Source: Caballeronia sp. INDeC2 | GTDB lineage: Bacteria; Pseudomonadota; Gammaproteobacteria; Burkholderiales; Burkholderiaceae | Direction: 5' to 3' | NCBI RefSeq assembly: GCF_023631325.1 | Contig: NZ_JALQDG010000003.1 | Location: 434,001 to 498,000 of the forward strand | DNA length: 64,000 nucleotides | Part shown: positions 33,891-42,693 of the stretch, one piece after another | Layout: every line of letters starts with the position of its first letter | How positions within the stretch are numbered: the stretch's first letter is position 1 | Notes under the pieces: generated by a model | What the model saw: the letters and a program-made list of their open reading frames with translations, nothing else | Told to the model about the DNA's origin: nothing | The model's database searches: none | Made by a program: the position numbers and the translations under genes

Positions 33891-35258
33891 TCAGGCGGGC
33901 TCGATGCTGCGCTTGCCGGTGAGACGCAGCACGCTGACCACCGCGGCAGCCGCCGCGAACACTGCCGCGACCGCAATCGCAATCACCGCGCCTTGCTTCG
34001 GCGCGAGCCCGAAGATCAGCGCGACGAGCGCCGCGCCCAACGTCTGGCCGGTGAGACGCGCGGTGCCGAGCATGCCGCTCGCGCCGCCGCTGCGATGACG
34101 CGGCGCGGCTGAGAGCATCTGACGATTATTGGGCGACTGGAAGAGTCCGAAGCCGAGCCCGCATACGGCCATGCGCCACGCGATGTCCAGCGCGGACGGA
34201 TGCGCGCCGACGCTCGCGAGCAGCACGAGCCCGACGGTCAGGATCGCGAGCCCGATGCCGCCGAGCAGTCCGGCCGAGTATCGATCCGCGAGCACGCCCG
34301 CGAGCGGCGCGACGAACACGATGACGAGCGGCCACGGCGTCATCAGAAAGCCGGTTTCGACCTGGCTCATGCCGAAATTGTTTTGCAGCAGGAACGGCAG
34401 CGAGACGAATGCGAGCATCTGCGCGCAGAACGAACACACCGACGCGCCGACCGAGAGCGCGAACACCGGAATGCGCATCAGATCGACAGGCAGAAGCGGC
34501 GCGCTTTGCGTCAGTTGCCGCTTCACGAAGAAGTAGCCGATGACCGCCGTCACGACGATCTCGCCGATCACATACGGTCGATGCTCGCCGTGCCCGAAAC
34601 CATCGACCGCGACGATCGCCATGCCGAAGAAGAGGGCGTTCATGATCGCGCTGACGTAGTCGTACGGCTGCCGATGCCCCGGCGTGCGCGGCAACGACGT
34701 CAAGCCGATCGCGAACGCCACGATGCCGATCGGCACGTTGATCGCGAAGAGCCACGGCCAGGTCGCGACGGCGAGCACGCCCGAGGCGACCGTCGGCCCG
34801 ATTACCGACGAAATGGCGACGACCGTCGCGTTGATGGATACGCCGCGTCCAAGTTGATCGTGCGGATAGATGATACGCACGAGCGCCGTGTTCACGCTCA
34901 TGATGCCGGCCGCGCCGAAGCCCTGCACGACGCGCGCGATGGTGAGCGTGACGAGTGAGCCGGACAGTGCGCACGCGAACGACGACACCGTGAAGAGCGC
35001 GAGCCCCGCCATGTACACGCGCCGGTAGCCGATGCGATCGCCGAGCGAGGCGAGCGGCAAAAGCGAGATAGTGATGGCGAGCTGATACGCGTTGACGACC
35101 CAGACGGAGTCGGCGGGCGAGGCGTTCAGATTGCGCGCGATGGTCGGCAGCGCGACGTTGGCGATGGCGCCGTCGAGCACCGCGAGCGTGATGCCGAGCG
35201 CGACGACGGCAATGGCCCAGTATCGCTGGGGCAGCGGCAGACCTTGGTCGGAATCCAT
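33891..35258 (-). CDS. MFS drug/solute exporter, DHA2-like
   Basis: 455 residues, very hydrophobic, with about 12-14 helices. Major-facilitator signatures are LGDRIGYRRVYMAGL between helices 2 and 3, and antiporter motif C (VIGPTVASGVLA). Start 35258 (MDSDQGLPLPQRYWAIAVVA) is used because the first helix follows at once. It probably exports a drug or metabolite by proton antiport. No regulator is adjacent and no sigma-54 site precedes it. Confidence 0.87.
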   Translation of the reverse strand: MDSDQGLPLPQRYWAIAVVALGITLAVLDGAIANVALPTIARNLNASPADSVWVVNAYQLAITISLLPLASLGDRIGYRRVYMAGLALFTVSSFACALSGSLVTLTIARVVQGFGAAGIMSVNTALVRIIYPHDQLGRGVSINATVVAISSVIGPTVASGVLAVATWPWLFAINVPIGIVAFAIGLTSLPRTPGHRQPYDYVSAIMNALFFGMAIVAVDGFGHGEHRPYVIGEIVVTAVIGYFFVKRQLTQSAPLLPVDLMRIPVFALSVGASVCSFCAQMLAFVSLPFLLQNNFGMSQVETGFLMTPWPLVIVFVAPLAGVLADRYSAGLLGGIGLAILTVGLVLLASVGAHPSALDIAWRMAVCGLGFGLFQSPNNRQMLSAAPRHRSGGASGMLGTARLTGQTLGAALVALIFGLAPKQGAVIAIAVAAVFAAAAAVVSVLRLTGKRSIEPA

Positions 35259-35359
35259 CGATGGGCGGGAAGTGGCGAGCGGCGCATCGCATGGCGCGCC
35301 GTTTTCAAATGAGGGTGTGAGCGCGGCGCGGTCACGCCGCGCCGCGCCGCTTCCCGGCT

Positions 35360-35863
35360 TTACTTCAACTCGTAGAGGCCGGTGTAGGTCGCCGAATCGA
35401 TTTCGTTGAGATGCGTCATGAAGCGCGCCACCGCGTTGGTCACGTTCCCGTCGAGCGGCAGGCTCTCCGCGGAGAGCGCATGAATGCGGAAGATGTAGCG
35501 ATGCGGCTTGTCGCCACGCGGCGGCGCCGCGCCGCCGAAGCCGACCGTGCCGTAGTCGTTGCGAAGCTGCAGCGCGCCTTGCGGCAGCAGACTGCCGTCG
35601 GCCTTGCCGGCATTGCGCGGCAGCGAGCGCACGTCGGCCGGAATGTTGACGACGACCCAGTGCCAGAAGCCGCTGCCCGTGGGCGCGTCGGGATCGTAGA
35701 CGGTGAGCGCGAGACTGCGCGTATCGGCGGGCGGGTCTTCCCATTGCAGCGCCGGGGAAATGTTCTCGCCCGCGACGCCGAAGGCTTGCTGGTCGAATTC
35801 CTGGGCGCGCGTCATAAAGCCGTTCGCCGGAAATTCGTCGGACCAGATGCGGAAATCAGCCAT
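35360..35863 (-). CDS. YbhB/YbcL family (Raf kinase inhibitor-like) protein
   Basis: 167 residues of the PEBP fold: ENISPALQWEDPPADTRSLALTVYDPDAPTGSGFWHWVVVNIP and GVNDYGT-like LRNDYGTVGFGGAAPPRG with HRYIFRIHAL. No signal peptide, so cytoplasmic. AAGGAGG precedes start 35863. Bacterial function is poorly known; a sigma-54-type promoter lies 87 bases upstream, linking it to the neighbouring regulon. Confidence 0.9.
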   Translation of the reverse strand: MADFRIWSDEFPANGFMTRAQEFDQQAFGVAGENISPALQWEDPPADTRSLALTVYDPDAPTGSGFWHWVVVNIPADVRSLPRNAGKADGSLLPQGALQLRNDYGTVGFGGAAPPRGDKPHRYIFRIHALSAESLPLDGNVTNAVARFMTHLNEIDSATYTGLYELK

Positions 35864-35949
35864 GAGAGTCGTGCCTCCTTCTTCTTGCAATGTGAATGGA
35901 TGCGGCGCCGCGCACCGGACTGCGCGATGTCGCGCGATCCTTTGGGCGT

Positions 35950-35965
35950 GCAGCAAACGTGCCCG
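35950..35965 (-). promoter_or_regulatory. Sigma-54 promoter of the YbhB-type gene
   Basis: On the minus strand CGGGCACGTTTGCTGC: GG-N10-GC, perfect GGCACG, with C for T in the -12 box, as at 20708. The expected start is near 35938, 75 bases before the ATG. Confidence 0.7.
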
Positions 35966-36186
35966 AGCGTTGCGGCCCGCGGAACGCGGGAACGCGGAAA
36001 TGGCCACGAGCATGGCCGATCGAGTGTAGCATCCGCCCCCGATATCCGGCACCAGCGCAAACGCCGCGGCGCGCGTTGCAGACCGGCGATTCGACGCCGG
36101 AAATATGACGCGCGCTACAATAATGAGATGAATCCGGGCATCGACCAGGAACCCATTTTGAGCCGGCGCGAGCCGAAAGGATGACC

Positions 36187-37665
36187 ATGCCAAACGACCC
36201 GCGCCGCGCTGCCGGTCAATTCATGCCGGCGAGCGTGCCGGAGGACGATGCCGACATGTTCGACCTCGCGCCCGTCTCGCTCTGGCTCGAGGACTTCAGC
36301 GCCGTGCGCGAGCAGTTCGAGCGCTGGCGCGCGGCGGGCGTCGCAGATCTGCGCGCGTTTCTAGCCGAGAATCCCGAACGTATCGCCGAATGTTCTTCGC
36401 GCATACGCGTGGTGAAAGTCAATCAGCGCACGCTGTCGCTGTTTCACGCGAGGGACGTCGATCATCTCGTGCAGAACCTCGACCGTGTGTTCCGTGACGA
36501 CATGCTCACCACGCACATCGACGAGCTGGAGCAGTTGTGGTCCGGCAAGTCGCGCTTCGTGAGCCAGACGGTCAACTACACGCTCGGCGGCAAGCGCCTC
36601 GACGTGCTGCTCAAGGCGGTCGTTCTGCCGGGCCACGAAGACACATGGACCCGCGTGCTCGTCACGATCGAGGACATCACCGAACTCGAAGCAATGCGTC
36701 GCACGGCCGCCGCGAGCGAACTGTATGCGCGGGGGCTCTTCGAGCATTCGCCGGTGTCGCTGTGGGTGGAAGACTTCAGTTCCGTGAAGTCGCTGCTGGA
36801 CGATGTGCGCGAGCGCGGCATCGTCGACTTTCGCACGTTCACCAACGTTCATCCGGAGTTCGTCGAGCGCTGCATGCAGGAGATTCACGTGCTCGACGTG
36901 AATCAGCACACGCTACGCATGTTCGCCGCACCGACCAAAGCGACGCTGCTCTCGCGCCTGTCCGACGTCTTTCGCGACGACATGCAGCAGCACTTCCAGG
37001 AACAGTTGATCGAGTTGTGGGAGGGCAAGCTCTTCCATCAGCGCGAGGTGCTCAACTATTCGCTCGAAGGCAACGAGGTGCATGTGCATCTGCAGTTCTC
37101 GGTGTTTCCGGGACACGAGGCGCGCTGGGACCTCGTGCTCGTCGCGCTCACGGACATCACCGCGCGCAAGAAGGCCGAGGCGTATCTGGAATTCCTCGGC
37201 AAGCACGACGTGCTCACGAAGCTCAAGAATCGCTCGTTCTATGTCGACGAAATCAATCGCCTCGAACGCAAGGGCCCGTTCCCGGTGACGGCAATCGCGG
37301 TCGATGTGAACGGACTCAAGGCCGTCAACGACCAACTCGGCCACGCCGCCGGCGATGCGCTGTTGCGCCGCGCGGGCGAAGTGCTCGGCAAGGCGGTGGA
37401 GAAACCGTTCCAGGCGGCGCGCATCGGCGGCGACGAGTTCATGGTGCTTCTGCCCGGCACCGACGAACGCGGCGGCGAAGCGGTGATCGAAAGCATTCGC
37501 CAGTTGCTCGAAGTGAACAACCAGTTCTATTCGGGCAATCCGCTTTCTTTCGCGATGGGCGCGGCCACCGCGCACGACGGCGAGCGGCTCGAACCGATGC
37601 TGCAACGCGCCGACGCCGCGATGTACGCGGAAAAGCGCGCGCACTACGACGGCAAGAGCGCGTAA
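36187..37665 (+). CDS. Diguanylate cyclase with two related PAS-like sensor domains
   Basis: 492 residues, cytoplasmic. Two sensor repeats of about 140 residues are plainly related: each opens with PVSLW(L/V)EDFS, includes a DVNQ-like VKVNQRTL / LDVNQHTL strand and VFRDDM, and ends in VxxTDIT-like (VTIEDIT, VALTDIT). A GGDEF domain follows with an intact site (RIGGDEFMVLLPG). It should synthesise cyclic di-GMP under control of a small ligand or redox cue. Start 36187 fits AAAGG better than the ATG at 36181. Confidence 0.88.
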   Translation: MPNDPRRAAGQFMPASVPEDDADMFDLAPVSLWLEDFSAVREQFERWRAAGVADLRAFLAENPERIAECSSRIRVVKVNQRTLSLFHARDVDHLVQNLDRVFRDDMLTTHIDELEQLWSGKSRFVSQTVNYTLGGKRLDVLLKAVVLPGHEDTWTRVLVTIEDITELEAMRRTAAASELYARGLFEHSPVSLWVEDFSSVKSLLDDVRERGIVDFRTFTNVHPEFVERCMQEIHVLDVNQHTLRMFAAPTKATLLSRLSDVFRDDMQQHFQEQLIELWEGKLFHQREVLNYSLEGNEVHVHLQFSVFPGHEARWDLVLVALTDITARKKAEAYLEFLGKHDVLTKLKNRSFYVDEINRLERKGPFPVTAIAVDVNGLKAVNDQLGHAAGDALLRRAGEVLGKAVEKPFQAARIGGDEFMVLLPGTDERGGEAVIESIRQLLEVNNQFYSGNPLSFAMGAATAHDGERLEPMLQRADAAMYAEKRAHYDGKSA

Positions 37666-37672
37666 CTGGATC

Positions 37673-38068
37673 CTACTGCTGCGTGACTTCGTCGATGCCG
37701 CGATTGAGCGCCGGGCACGCCTCGCCGATTTCCTTCCGATACTCCGCCGGATTGCTCGTCTTCAGCTTCTCGAAGCGATCGACGGTCGGTTGCGCCTGCG
37801 CTAGACCGAGCTTCCATTCGCCGTCGAAATCGGGTGCGTCGGGATAGCTCGTGCGCACGGCGTCGCGAAAGCGCGCGACCTTCGCGGCATCGATATGGCA
37901 GACATCGGCCGCGCCGCGCGCGATGTTCGCGCTCGTCATCACCCCTTCGGCGGCCATCAGTTCTCGCGACGACGGATGGCCGGGCGGCATCGCGGTTTGC
38001 GCCATTGCGCAGAGACACCATGTGGCCAGAATGGACGGAGCCAGAAAGAGCGAATGCTTTTTGCGCAT
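37673..38068 (-). CDS. Secreted protein of unknown function
   Basis: 131 residues with an N-terminal signal peptide (MRKKHSLFLAPSILATWCLC, cut near AMA-QTAMPP). The mature chain is helical, with two cysteines (AADVCHID and GEACPALN) that may form a disulfide. No family recognised. It converges on the diguanylate cyclase gene with a 7-base gap. Confidence 0.7.
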   Translation of the reverse strand: MRKKHSLFLAPSILATWCLCAMAQTAMPPGHPSSRELMAAEGVMTSANIARGAADVCHIDAAKVARFRDAVRTSYPDAPDFDGEWKLGLAQAQPTVDRFEKLKTSNPAEYRKEIGEACPALNRGIDEVTQQ

Positions 38069-38198
38069 GTGATTTTCTATTGGTTTGCGGGGTGAAAAAA
38101 TTATAGGTGAAGCCCTCCGTAATGAGCGCCTGTTAGGGCGAGGATGCGTCGAAATCGCGTGCTAGAATCGATTTTCAACGCCGTTCTCAGACAGAAAA

Positions 38199-38879
38199 AT
38201 GAAGAAAGGAAGCAAGGCCGCTACTGCTGCGCCCTCGTCGACCACGGAGCAAGGGCGGCGCAAGTACGATCCTGAGGAGACCAAGCGGAACATTCTCGAC
38301 ATCGCCACGCAGGAGTTCTCGGCGATGGGCCTCGCGGGCGCGCGCGTCGACGCCATCGCGGAGCGCACCAACACCACGAAGCGCATGCTGTACTACTACT
38401 TCGGCAGCAAGGAAGGCTTGTACGAAGCGGTATTGGAGCAGGTCTACGGCGATATCCGCGCGCTCGAACAGGAATTGCAACTCGCGGAAATGGAGCCGGA
38501 GGAAGCGCTGCGCGAATTCATCGGTTTCACGTTCGACTATCACGACAAGCAACGCGACTTCGTGCGCCTCGTGACGATCGAAAACATTCACGGCGCGAAG
38601 TACATCGAACAATCGAAGACCTTCAAGGCGCGCAATTCGACGGTCGTAAAAACCATTGAAGATCTCATCGCGCGCGGCGTCGCGGCGGCCAAGTTTCGCG
38701 ACGACATCGATCCCATCGACCTGCATCTGATGATCAGCTCGTTCTGCTTTCATCGCGTGGCGAACCGTCATACGTGGAGTGCGGCGTTCGGGCGTGATCC
38801 GTCGGGCGCGCGTTCGCGTGCGCGTCATCGCGAGATGATCGTCGATGCGGTGGTGCGCTACATGCGGCGCGACGGTTGA
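38199..38879 (+). CDS. TetR family transcriptional regulator
   Basis: 226 residues. The N-terminal helix-turn-helix reads GLAGARVDAIAERTNTTKRMLYYYFGSKEGLY, typical of TetR; the C-terminal ligand domain is helical. Adjacent, convergent shikimate dehydrogenase and the divergent QsuB-like gene make control of quinate/shikimate catabolism its likely job. The ribosome site is weak. A terminator follows. Confidence 0.88.
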   Translation: MKKGSKAATAAPSSTTEQGRRKYDPEETKRNILDIATQEFSAMGLAGARVDAIAERTNTTKRMLYYYFGSKEGLYEAVLEQVYGDIRALEQELQLAEMEPEEALREFIGFTFDYHDKQRDFVRLVTIENIHGAKYIEQSKTFKARNSTVVKTIEDLIARGVAAAKFRDDIDPIDLHLMISSFCFHRVANRHTWSAAFGRDPSGARSRARHREMIVDAVVRYMRRDG

Positions 38880-38902
38880 TCCCTTCTTCGCGCGCAAGGC
38901 CA

Positions 38903-38945
38903 AACGGCGACACGCTCACGAGGTCGCCGTTTTTTCGTGGCCAAC
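38903..38945 (+). terminator. Terminator of the tetR-type gene
   Basis: Nine-base stem AACGGCGAC / GTCGCCGTT and TTTTT. Confidence 0.85.
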
Positions 38946-38977
38946 GGGTTATCAACGTTCCGGGTTATCAACGTTCC
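38946..38977. repeat. 16-bp perfect tandem duplication across the shikimate dehydrogenase stop codon
   Basis: GGGTTATCAACGTTCC occurs twice head to tail. The copy at 38962-38977 contains the minus-strand TGA stop (38968-38970) of the dehydrogenase gene; the other copy lies just beyond it. Confidence 0.95.
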
Positions 38978-39825
38978 AGCAAGGTCTGGAAATGCGCGAA
39001 CATGCGCTCGGCATCCGGCTCGCGGCCGGTAAAGATGCGCAGCGCATCGACCGCCTGGCAGACCGCCATGCCGCCGCCGCTTACCGTGCGGCATCCGAGC
39101 GCCTTCGCGGCTTTCAGCAGTTGCGTTTCGAGCGGGAAATAGACGATCTCCGCGACCCACAATTCCTTGTGCAGATACTCGGCCGGCAGCGGCAGGCCGG
39201 GCAGCTTCGCCATGCCGGTCGGCGTCGCGTGGATGAGGCCGCTTGCGACGGCGAGCGTGTCGCGCAGATCGCCGCCGCTCTTCACGATGCGATCCGGAAA
39301 GCGCGCCGCGAGGTCGGCGGCGAGCGAGGCGGCGCGTGCCGCATCGGAATCGAACAGCGTGAGTTCGCGCGCGCCCATCGTCAGCGCGGCATGCGCGACG
39401 GCCGCGCCCGCGCCGCCCGCGCCGAGCTGCACGACGCGCTCCATCGGCGCGCCGGGCAGACCGCGCTGGAACGCGCGCGCGAAGCCCGACCCGTCGGTGT
39501 TGTAGCCGATGCGTTTGCCGTCCTTCAACACCACCGTATTCACGGCGCCGAGTGCGCGGGCGTCGGAATCGAGATCGTCGAGCAACGGGATCACGCTTTG
39601 CTTGCACGGATACGTGATGTTCAGGCCGTCGTAGCCCATGCGCTCGGCGGCGTCGAGCAGATCGGGCAGGGCGGATGGCTCGAGCGCCAGCGCCTGAAGA
39701 TCGATGCGTCGATACACATAGTTGAGACCGAGGTTGCTGCCTTCCTTCTCGTGCATGGCGGGCGTGAGCGAGCCGGCGATGCCGGATCCGATCAGGCCGA
39801 TGAGATACGAAGTCTTGGTGGTCAT
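38968..39825 (-). CDS. aroE: Shikimate dehydrogenase family protein (catabolic type)
   Basis: 285 residues. The catalytic lysine (Lys75, in GLNITYPCKQ) and aspartate (Asp111, in GYNTDGSGF) are present. The nucleotide loop is QLGAGGAGAAVAHAAL and the C-terminal LIHATPTGM motif fits the family. It interconverts shikimate and 3-dehydroshikimate. Placed beside a 3-dehydroshikimate dehydratase gene and a TetR regulator, it more likely oxidises shikimate for catabolism than makes it. Start 39825 (MTTKTS). Confidence 0.88.
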   Translation of the reverse strand: MTTKTSYLIGLIGSGIAGSLTPAMHEKEGSNLGLNYVYRRIDLQALALEPSALPDLLDAAERMGYDGLNITYPCKQSVIPLLDDLDSDARALGAVNTVVLKDGKRIGYNTDGSGFARAFQRGLPGAPMERVVQLGAGGAGAAVAHAALTMGARELTLFDSDAARAASLAADLAARFPDRIVKSGGDLRDTLAVASGLIHATPTGMAKLPGLPLPAEYLHKELWVAEIVYFPLETQLLKAAKALGCRTVSGGGMAVCQAVDALRIFTGREPDAERMFAHFQTLLER

Positions 39826-39929
39826 GCGAGCGCTCCGGCAATGAACGAGCACTGCATGCTGCAGTGCGAGATTAATAGGCCGCAGTGTGAACGCACGCGC
39901 GAGACTTGTCGGTTCGTGTTTTCACCAAT

Positions 39930-39957
39930 TTGTACGGTCTAGTTAGTTTGTTATTAT
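39930..39957 (+). promoter_or_regulatory. Sigma-70-type promoter of the QsuB-like gene
   Basis: TTGTAC, 16 bases, then TATTAT: good -35 and -10 boxes about 107 bases before the start. The spacer contains the small imperfect palindrome CTAGTTAG, a place where the TetR-type regulator could bind. Confidence 0.6.
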
Positions 39958-40063
39958 CTCGCAGAATGACATGGATTGCGCGCGTCAGTCATGCGGACGG
40001 CCTACACTGGAAGGCGCCGCTCCGATCCATCCGCATTCACCGAATTGCAACGAGGAGGCAGCG

Positions 40064-41971
40064 ATGCTGCGTTCAATCCGCACTTCCATCGCGACGGTAT
40101 CCATCAGCGGCACGCTTCCCGAGAAGTTGCGCGCCATACAGGCGGCCGGTTTCGACGGCGTCGAGATCTTCGAGAACGATCTGCTGTATTTCGACGGCAC
40201 GCCCGCCGACGTGCGTCGCATGTGCGCGGACCTCGGCCTCGAGATCTACCTGTTTCAGCCGTTCCGCGATTTCGACGGCGTGAGCCCCGAGCGGCTCGCG
40301 AAGAACGTCGAGCGCGCGAAGCGCAAGTTCGAACTGATGCACGAGTTGGGCACGGACCGCATCCTCGTGTGCAGCAACGTATCGCCCGACACGATTCGCG
40401 ACGACGCGCTGCTTGCCGATCAGCTCGGCGTGCTCGCGAACATCGCGCAGGAGGCGGGCGTGATCGTCGCGTACGAGGCGCTCGCGTGGGGTCGCTACGT
40501 GAACTCGTACAAGCACGCGTGGAAGCTCGTCGACGCGGTGAATCATCCGAACCTCGGCCTCGCGCTAGATACGTTTCATACGTTGTCGATCGGCGATTCG
40601 GTGGAAGAGATCGCGTCGATTCCGGGCGAGCGCATCGCGTTCGTGCAGATCGCCGATGCGCCCGTGCTCGCGATGGACGTGCTCGAATGGAGCCGTCACT
40701 ATCGCTGCTTTCCGGGGCAGGGCGCGTTCGATGTCGCGGGCTTCACGGCGCGCGTGCTCGAAGCGGGCTACAAGGGTCCGCTGTCGCTCGAAATCTTCAA
40801 TGACGGCTTTCGGGCCGCGCCGACCGCGATCACGGCGGCGGATGGTTACCGGTCGCTGCGTTTTCTCGAAGAACAGACGCGCGAGTTGATGGGCGACAAG
40901 GCGCCGCCCGAGCTCTTCAACCCTCCCGCACCGCCCGCGCACATCGGCTTCCAGTTCCTCGAATTCGCCGTCGACGACCGCACGCGCGAGCACCTCGCGC
41001 AATGGCTCGGCCGGCTCGGTTTCAGGCTTGCGGGCAAGCATCGCTCGAAGGATGTCGCGTTGTACCGACATGGCGCGGGGTCGATCGTGCTCAACGCCGA
41101 GGCCGATTCGTTTGCGAGCGCGTTCTTTCAGAAGCACGGCTTGTCGCTGTGCGCGTCGGCGTTTCACGTCGACGACGCGAAGCAGGCGTTCGAGCGCGCC
41201 GCCGCGTACGGCTCGGCGCCGTTTTCGGGACAAGTCGGTCCGAACGAGCGCGTGGTGCCGGGCGTACAGTCGCCCGACGGCAGCCTCGACTATTTCGTCG
41301 ATGAAGCGCCCGGCGGCCCGACGCTGTGGGAATCCGACTTCAATCTGACGGATATCGACGGACCGTACGAAGTGGGTCCGCTCTCGCGCATCGATCACGT
41401 GTGCCTGTCGCTTCCCGCAGACGCGCTCGATACATGGGTGCTGTTCTTCCGAAGCGCGTTCGGCTTCGAGACCGAAGCCGCCGTGCTCGTGCCCGATCCG
41501 TACGGTCTCGTGCGCAGCCGCGCGGTGCGAAGCCGCGACGGCTCGGTGCGCATCGCGCTGAACGCGTCGGTGGATCGGTACACCGCGGTGTCCGAATCGT
41601 TATCGACGTATCGCGGCTCGGGCCTGAACCATGTCGCGTTCAGCACGCCCGATATCTTCGATGCGATCCCGCGTCTCGAAGCCGATGGCGTCAAATTCCT
41701 GCATATCCCGGGCAACTATTACGACGATCTCGTCGCGCGCTTCGGCCTGCCTGATGAGCAGATCGACCAGATGCGCGAGCACAACATCCTGTACGACCGC
41801 GACGAGCGCGGCGGAGAGTTTTTCCACGCGTACACGGAGCAGCTCGATCAGCGCTTCTTCCTCGAAGTGATCGAGCGGCGCGGCGGCTACGACGGCTACG
41901 GCGCGGCCAACGCGGCGGTGCGGCTCGCGGCGCACGCGCAACAGCAGCAGCGCGCGCGTCGAACGGCGTGA
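40064..41971 (+). CDS. 3-dehydroshikimate dehydratase, QsuB/QuiC type with HPPD-like domain
   Basis: 635 residues in two parts. Residues 1-280 form the sugar-phosphate-isomerase TIM barrel (GFDGVEIFENDLL; LGLALDTFHTLSIGD), the dehydratase that turns 3-dehydroshikimate into protocatechuate. Residues 300-620 resemble 4-hydroxyphenylpyruvate dioxygenase, with a possible metal triad (RIDHVCLSL, GLNHVAFST, FFLEVIERR). The same fusion is known in Corynebacterium QsuB. GAGGAGG precedes the start. With the divergent aroE it would feed shikimate into the protocatechuate pathway. Confidence 0.9.
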   Translation: MLRSIRTSIATVSISGTLPEKLRAIQAAGFDGVEIFENDLLYFDGTPADVRRMCADLGLEIYLFQPFRDFDGVSPERLAKNVERAKRKFELMHELGTDRILVCSNVSPDTIRDDALLADQLGVLANIAQEAGVIVAYEALAWGRYVNSYKHAWKLVDAVNHPNLGLALDTFHTLSIGDSVEEIASIPGERIAFVQIADAPVLAMDVLEWSRHYRCFPGQGAFDVAGFTARVLEAGYKGPLSLEIFNDGFRAAPTAITAADGYRSLRFLEEQTRELMGDKAPPELFNPPAPPAHIGFQFLEFAVDDRTREHLAQWLGRLGFRLAGKHRSKDVALYRHGAGSIVLNAEADSFASAFFQKHGLSLCASAFHVDDAKQAFERAAAYGSAPFSGQVGPNERVVPGVQSPDGSLDYFVDEAPGGPTLWESDFNLTDIDGPYEVGPLSRIDHVCLSLPADALDTWVLFFRSAFGFETEAAVLVPDPYGLVRSRAVRSRDGSVRIALNASVDRYTAVSESLSTYRGSGLNHVAFSTPDIFDAIPRLEADGVKFLHIPGNYYDDLVARFGLPDEQIDQMREHNILYDRDERGGEFFHAYTEQLDQRFFLEVIERRGGYDGYGAANAAVRLAAHAQQQQRARRTA

Positions 41972-42031
41972 AGCGGGGCGGCGCGTGACCTAAAATCGAT
42001 ACATGGCGCCAGTGAAAAGCGGAGGGACGTC

Positions 42032-42196
42032 ATGTGGGATTTTTCGAGCATTTTCGTCGGACTTGCGTGCCTGGCGACGATCGTCATCGTGCTGCTCGCG
42101 CAGGATTGGCGCGATGGACATCGCAGGCGCGTGGCGGCGCGAGACCACGCGCATCGGCATCCGTTGCGCGAATGGTGGCTGAGGCATCGACATTGA
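42032..42196 (+). CDS. 54-residue single-span membrane protein
   Basis: Begins MWDFSSIFVGLACLATIVIV after a GGAGGG ribosome site. One transmembrane helix is followed by a strongly basic, histidine-rich tail (DGHRRRVAARDHAHRHPLRE). No family recognised. Confidence 0.65.
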   Translation: MWDFSSIFVGLACLATIVIVLLAQDWRDGHRRRVAARDHAHRHPLREWWLRHRH

Positions 42197-42203
42197 CACG
42201 CGC

Positions 42204-42683
42204 TCAGGCGCTTTTAGCTTTCGCGAGAGCAGCCTGCTCGCGTTCGCTTCGAAGTTCTTCTTCGCGCTGACGCCCGGCCGCCTCGAACGCGTCGATATGC
42301 AAATACAGCCGATGCACGGTCTGAATCTGCGTGTGAGAGAGATGTGACCGGCGCGTAATCGATGCCAGCCGCTCGCGCCAGTACGAAGGCGGCAGCAGCG
42401 GCCCGCCGAGATCGCACGACAATGAGCGGCGCAGCACCAGTTCGAGGTGCGTCAGGTCCTGGTCTGCCAGCAACGCCGAAAACGCGCCCTGCGGCTTGGT
42501 ATCGGGATAGGGGTCCATTACTCCGATGGCGGCGCGGCTCAGCGAAACTTGATAGGTGCAAACCCTCGGTTCCGACGATTTTTTCCGGGGCGCGTCCTTG
42601 CGTTCGAATTTCTTCGCGCCGACCCCGATCCCGCCGATGGCGTTTGTTATACTCTGCGCTCGCTTGGCCGCGCTGTCGGCCAC
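42204..42683 (-). CDS. Hypothetical cytoplasmic protein
   Basis: 159 residues from a GTG at 42683. No signal or membrane segment. The C-terminal half is helical and charged (HIDAFEAAGRQREEELRSER); the middle has YQVSLSRAAIGVMDPYPDT. The start is uncertain: this frame begins 11 bases from the divergent tRNA-Arg gene, so part of its 5' region must carry the tRNA promoter. The next internal ATG is about residue 56. Not recognised. Confidence 0.55.
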   Translation of the reverse strand: MADSAAKRAQSITNAIGGIGVGAKKFERKDAPRKKSSEPRVCTYQVSLSRAAIGVMDPYPDTKPQGAFSALLADQDLTHLELVLRRSLSCDLGGPLLPPSYWRERLASITRRSHLSHTQIQTVHRLYLHIDAFEAAGRQREEELRSEREQAALAKAKSA

Positions 42684-42693
42684 GCACGGTCCG

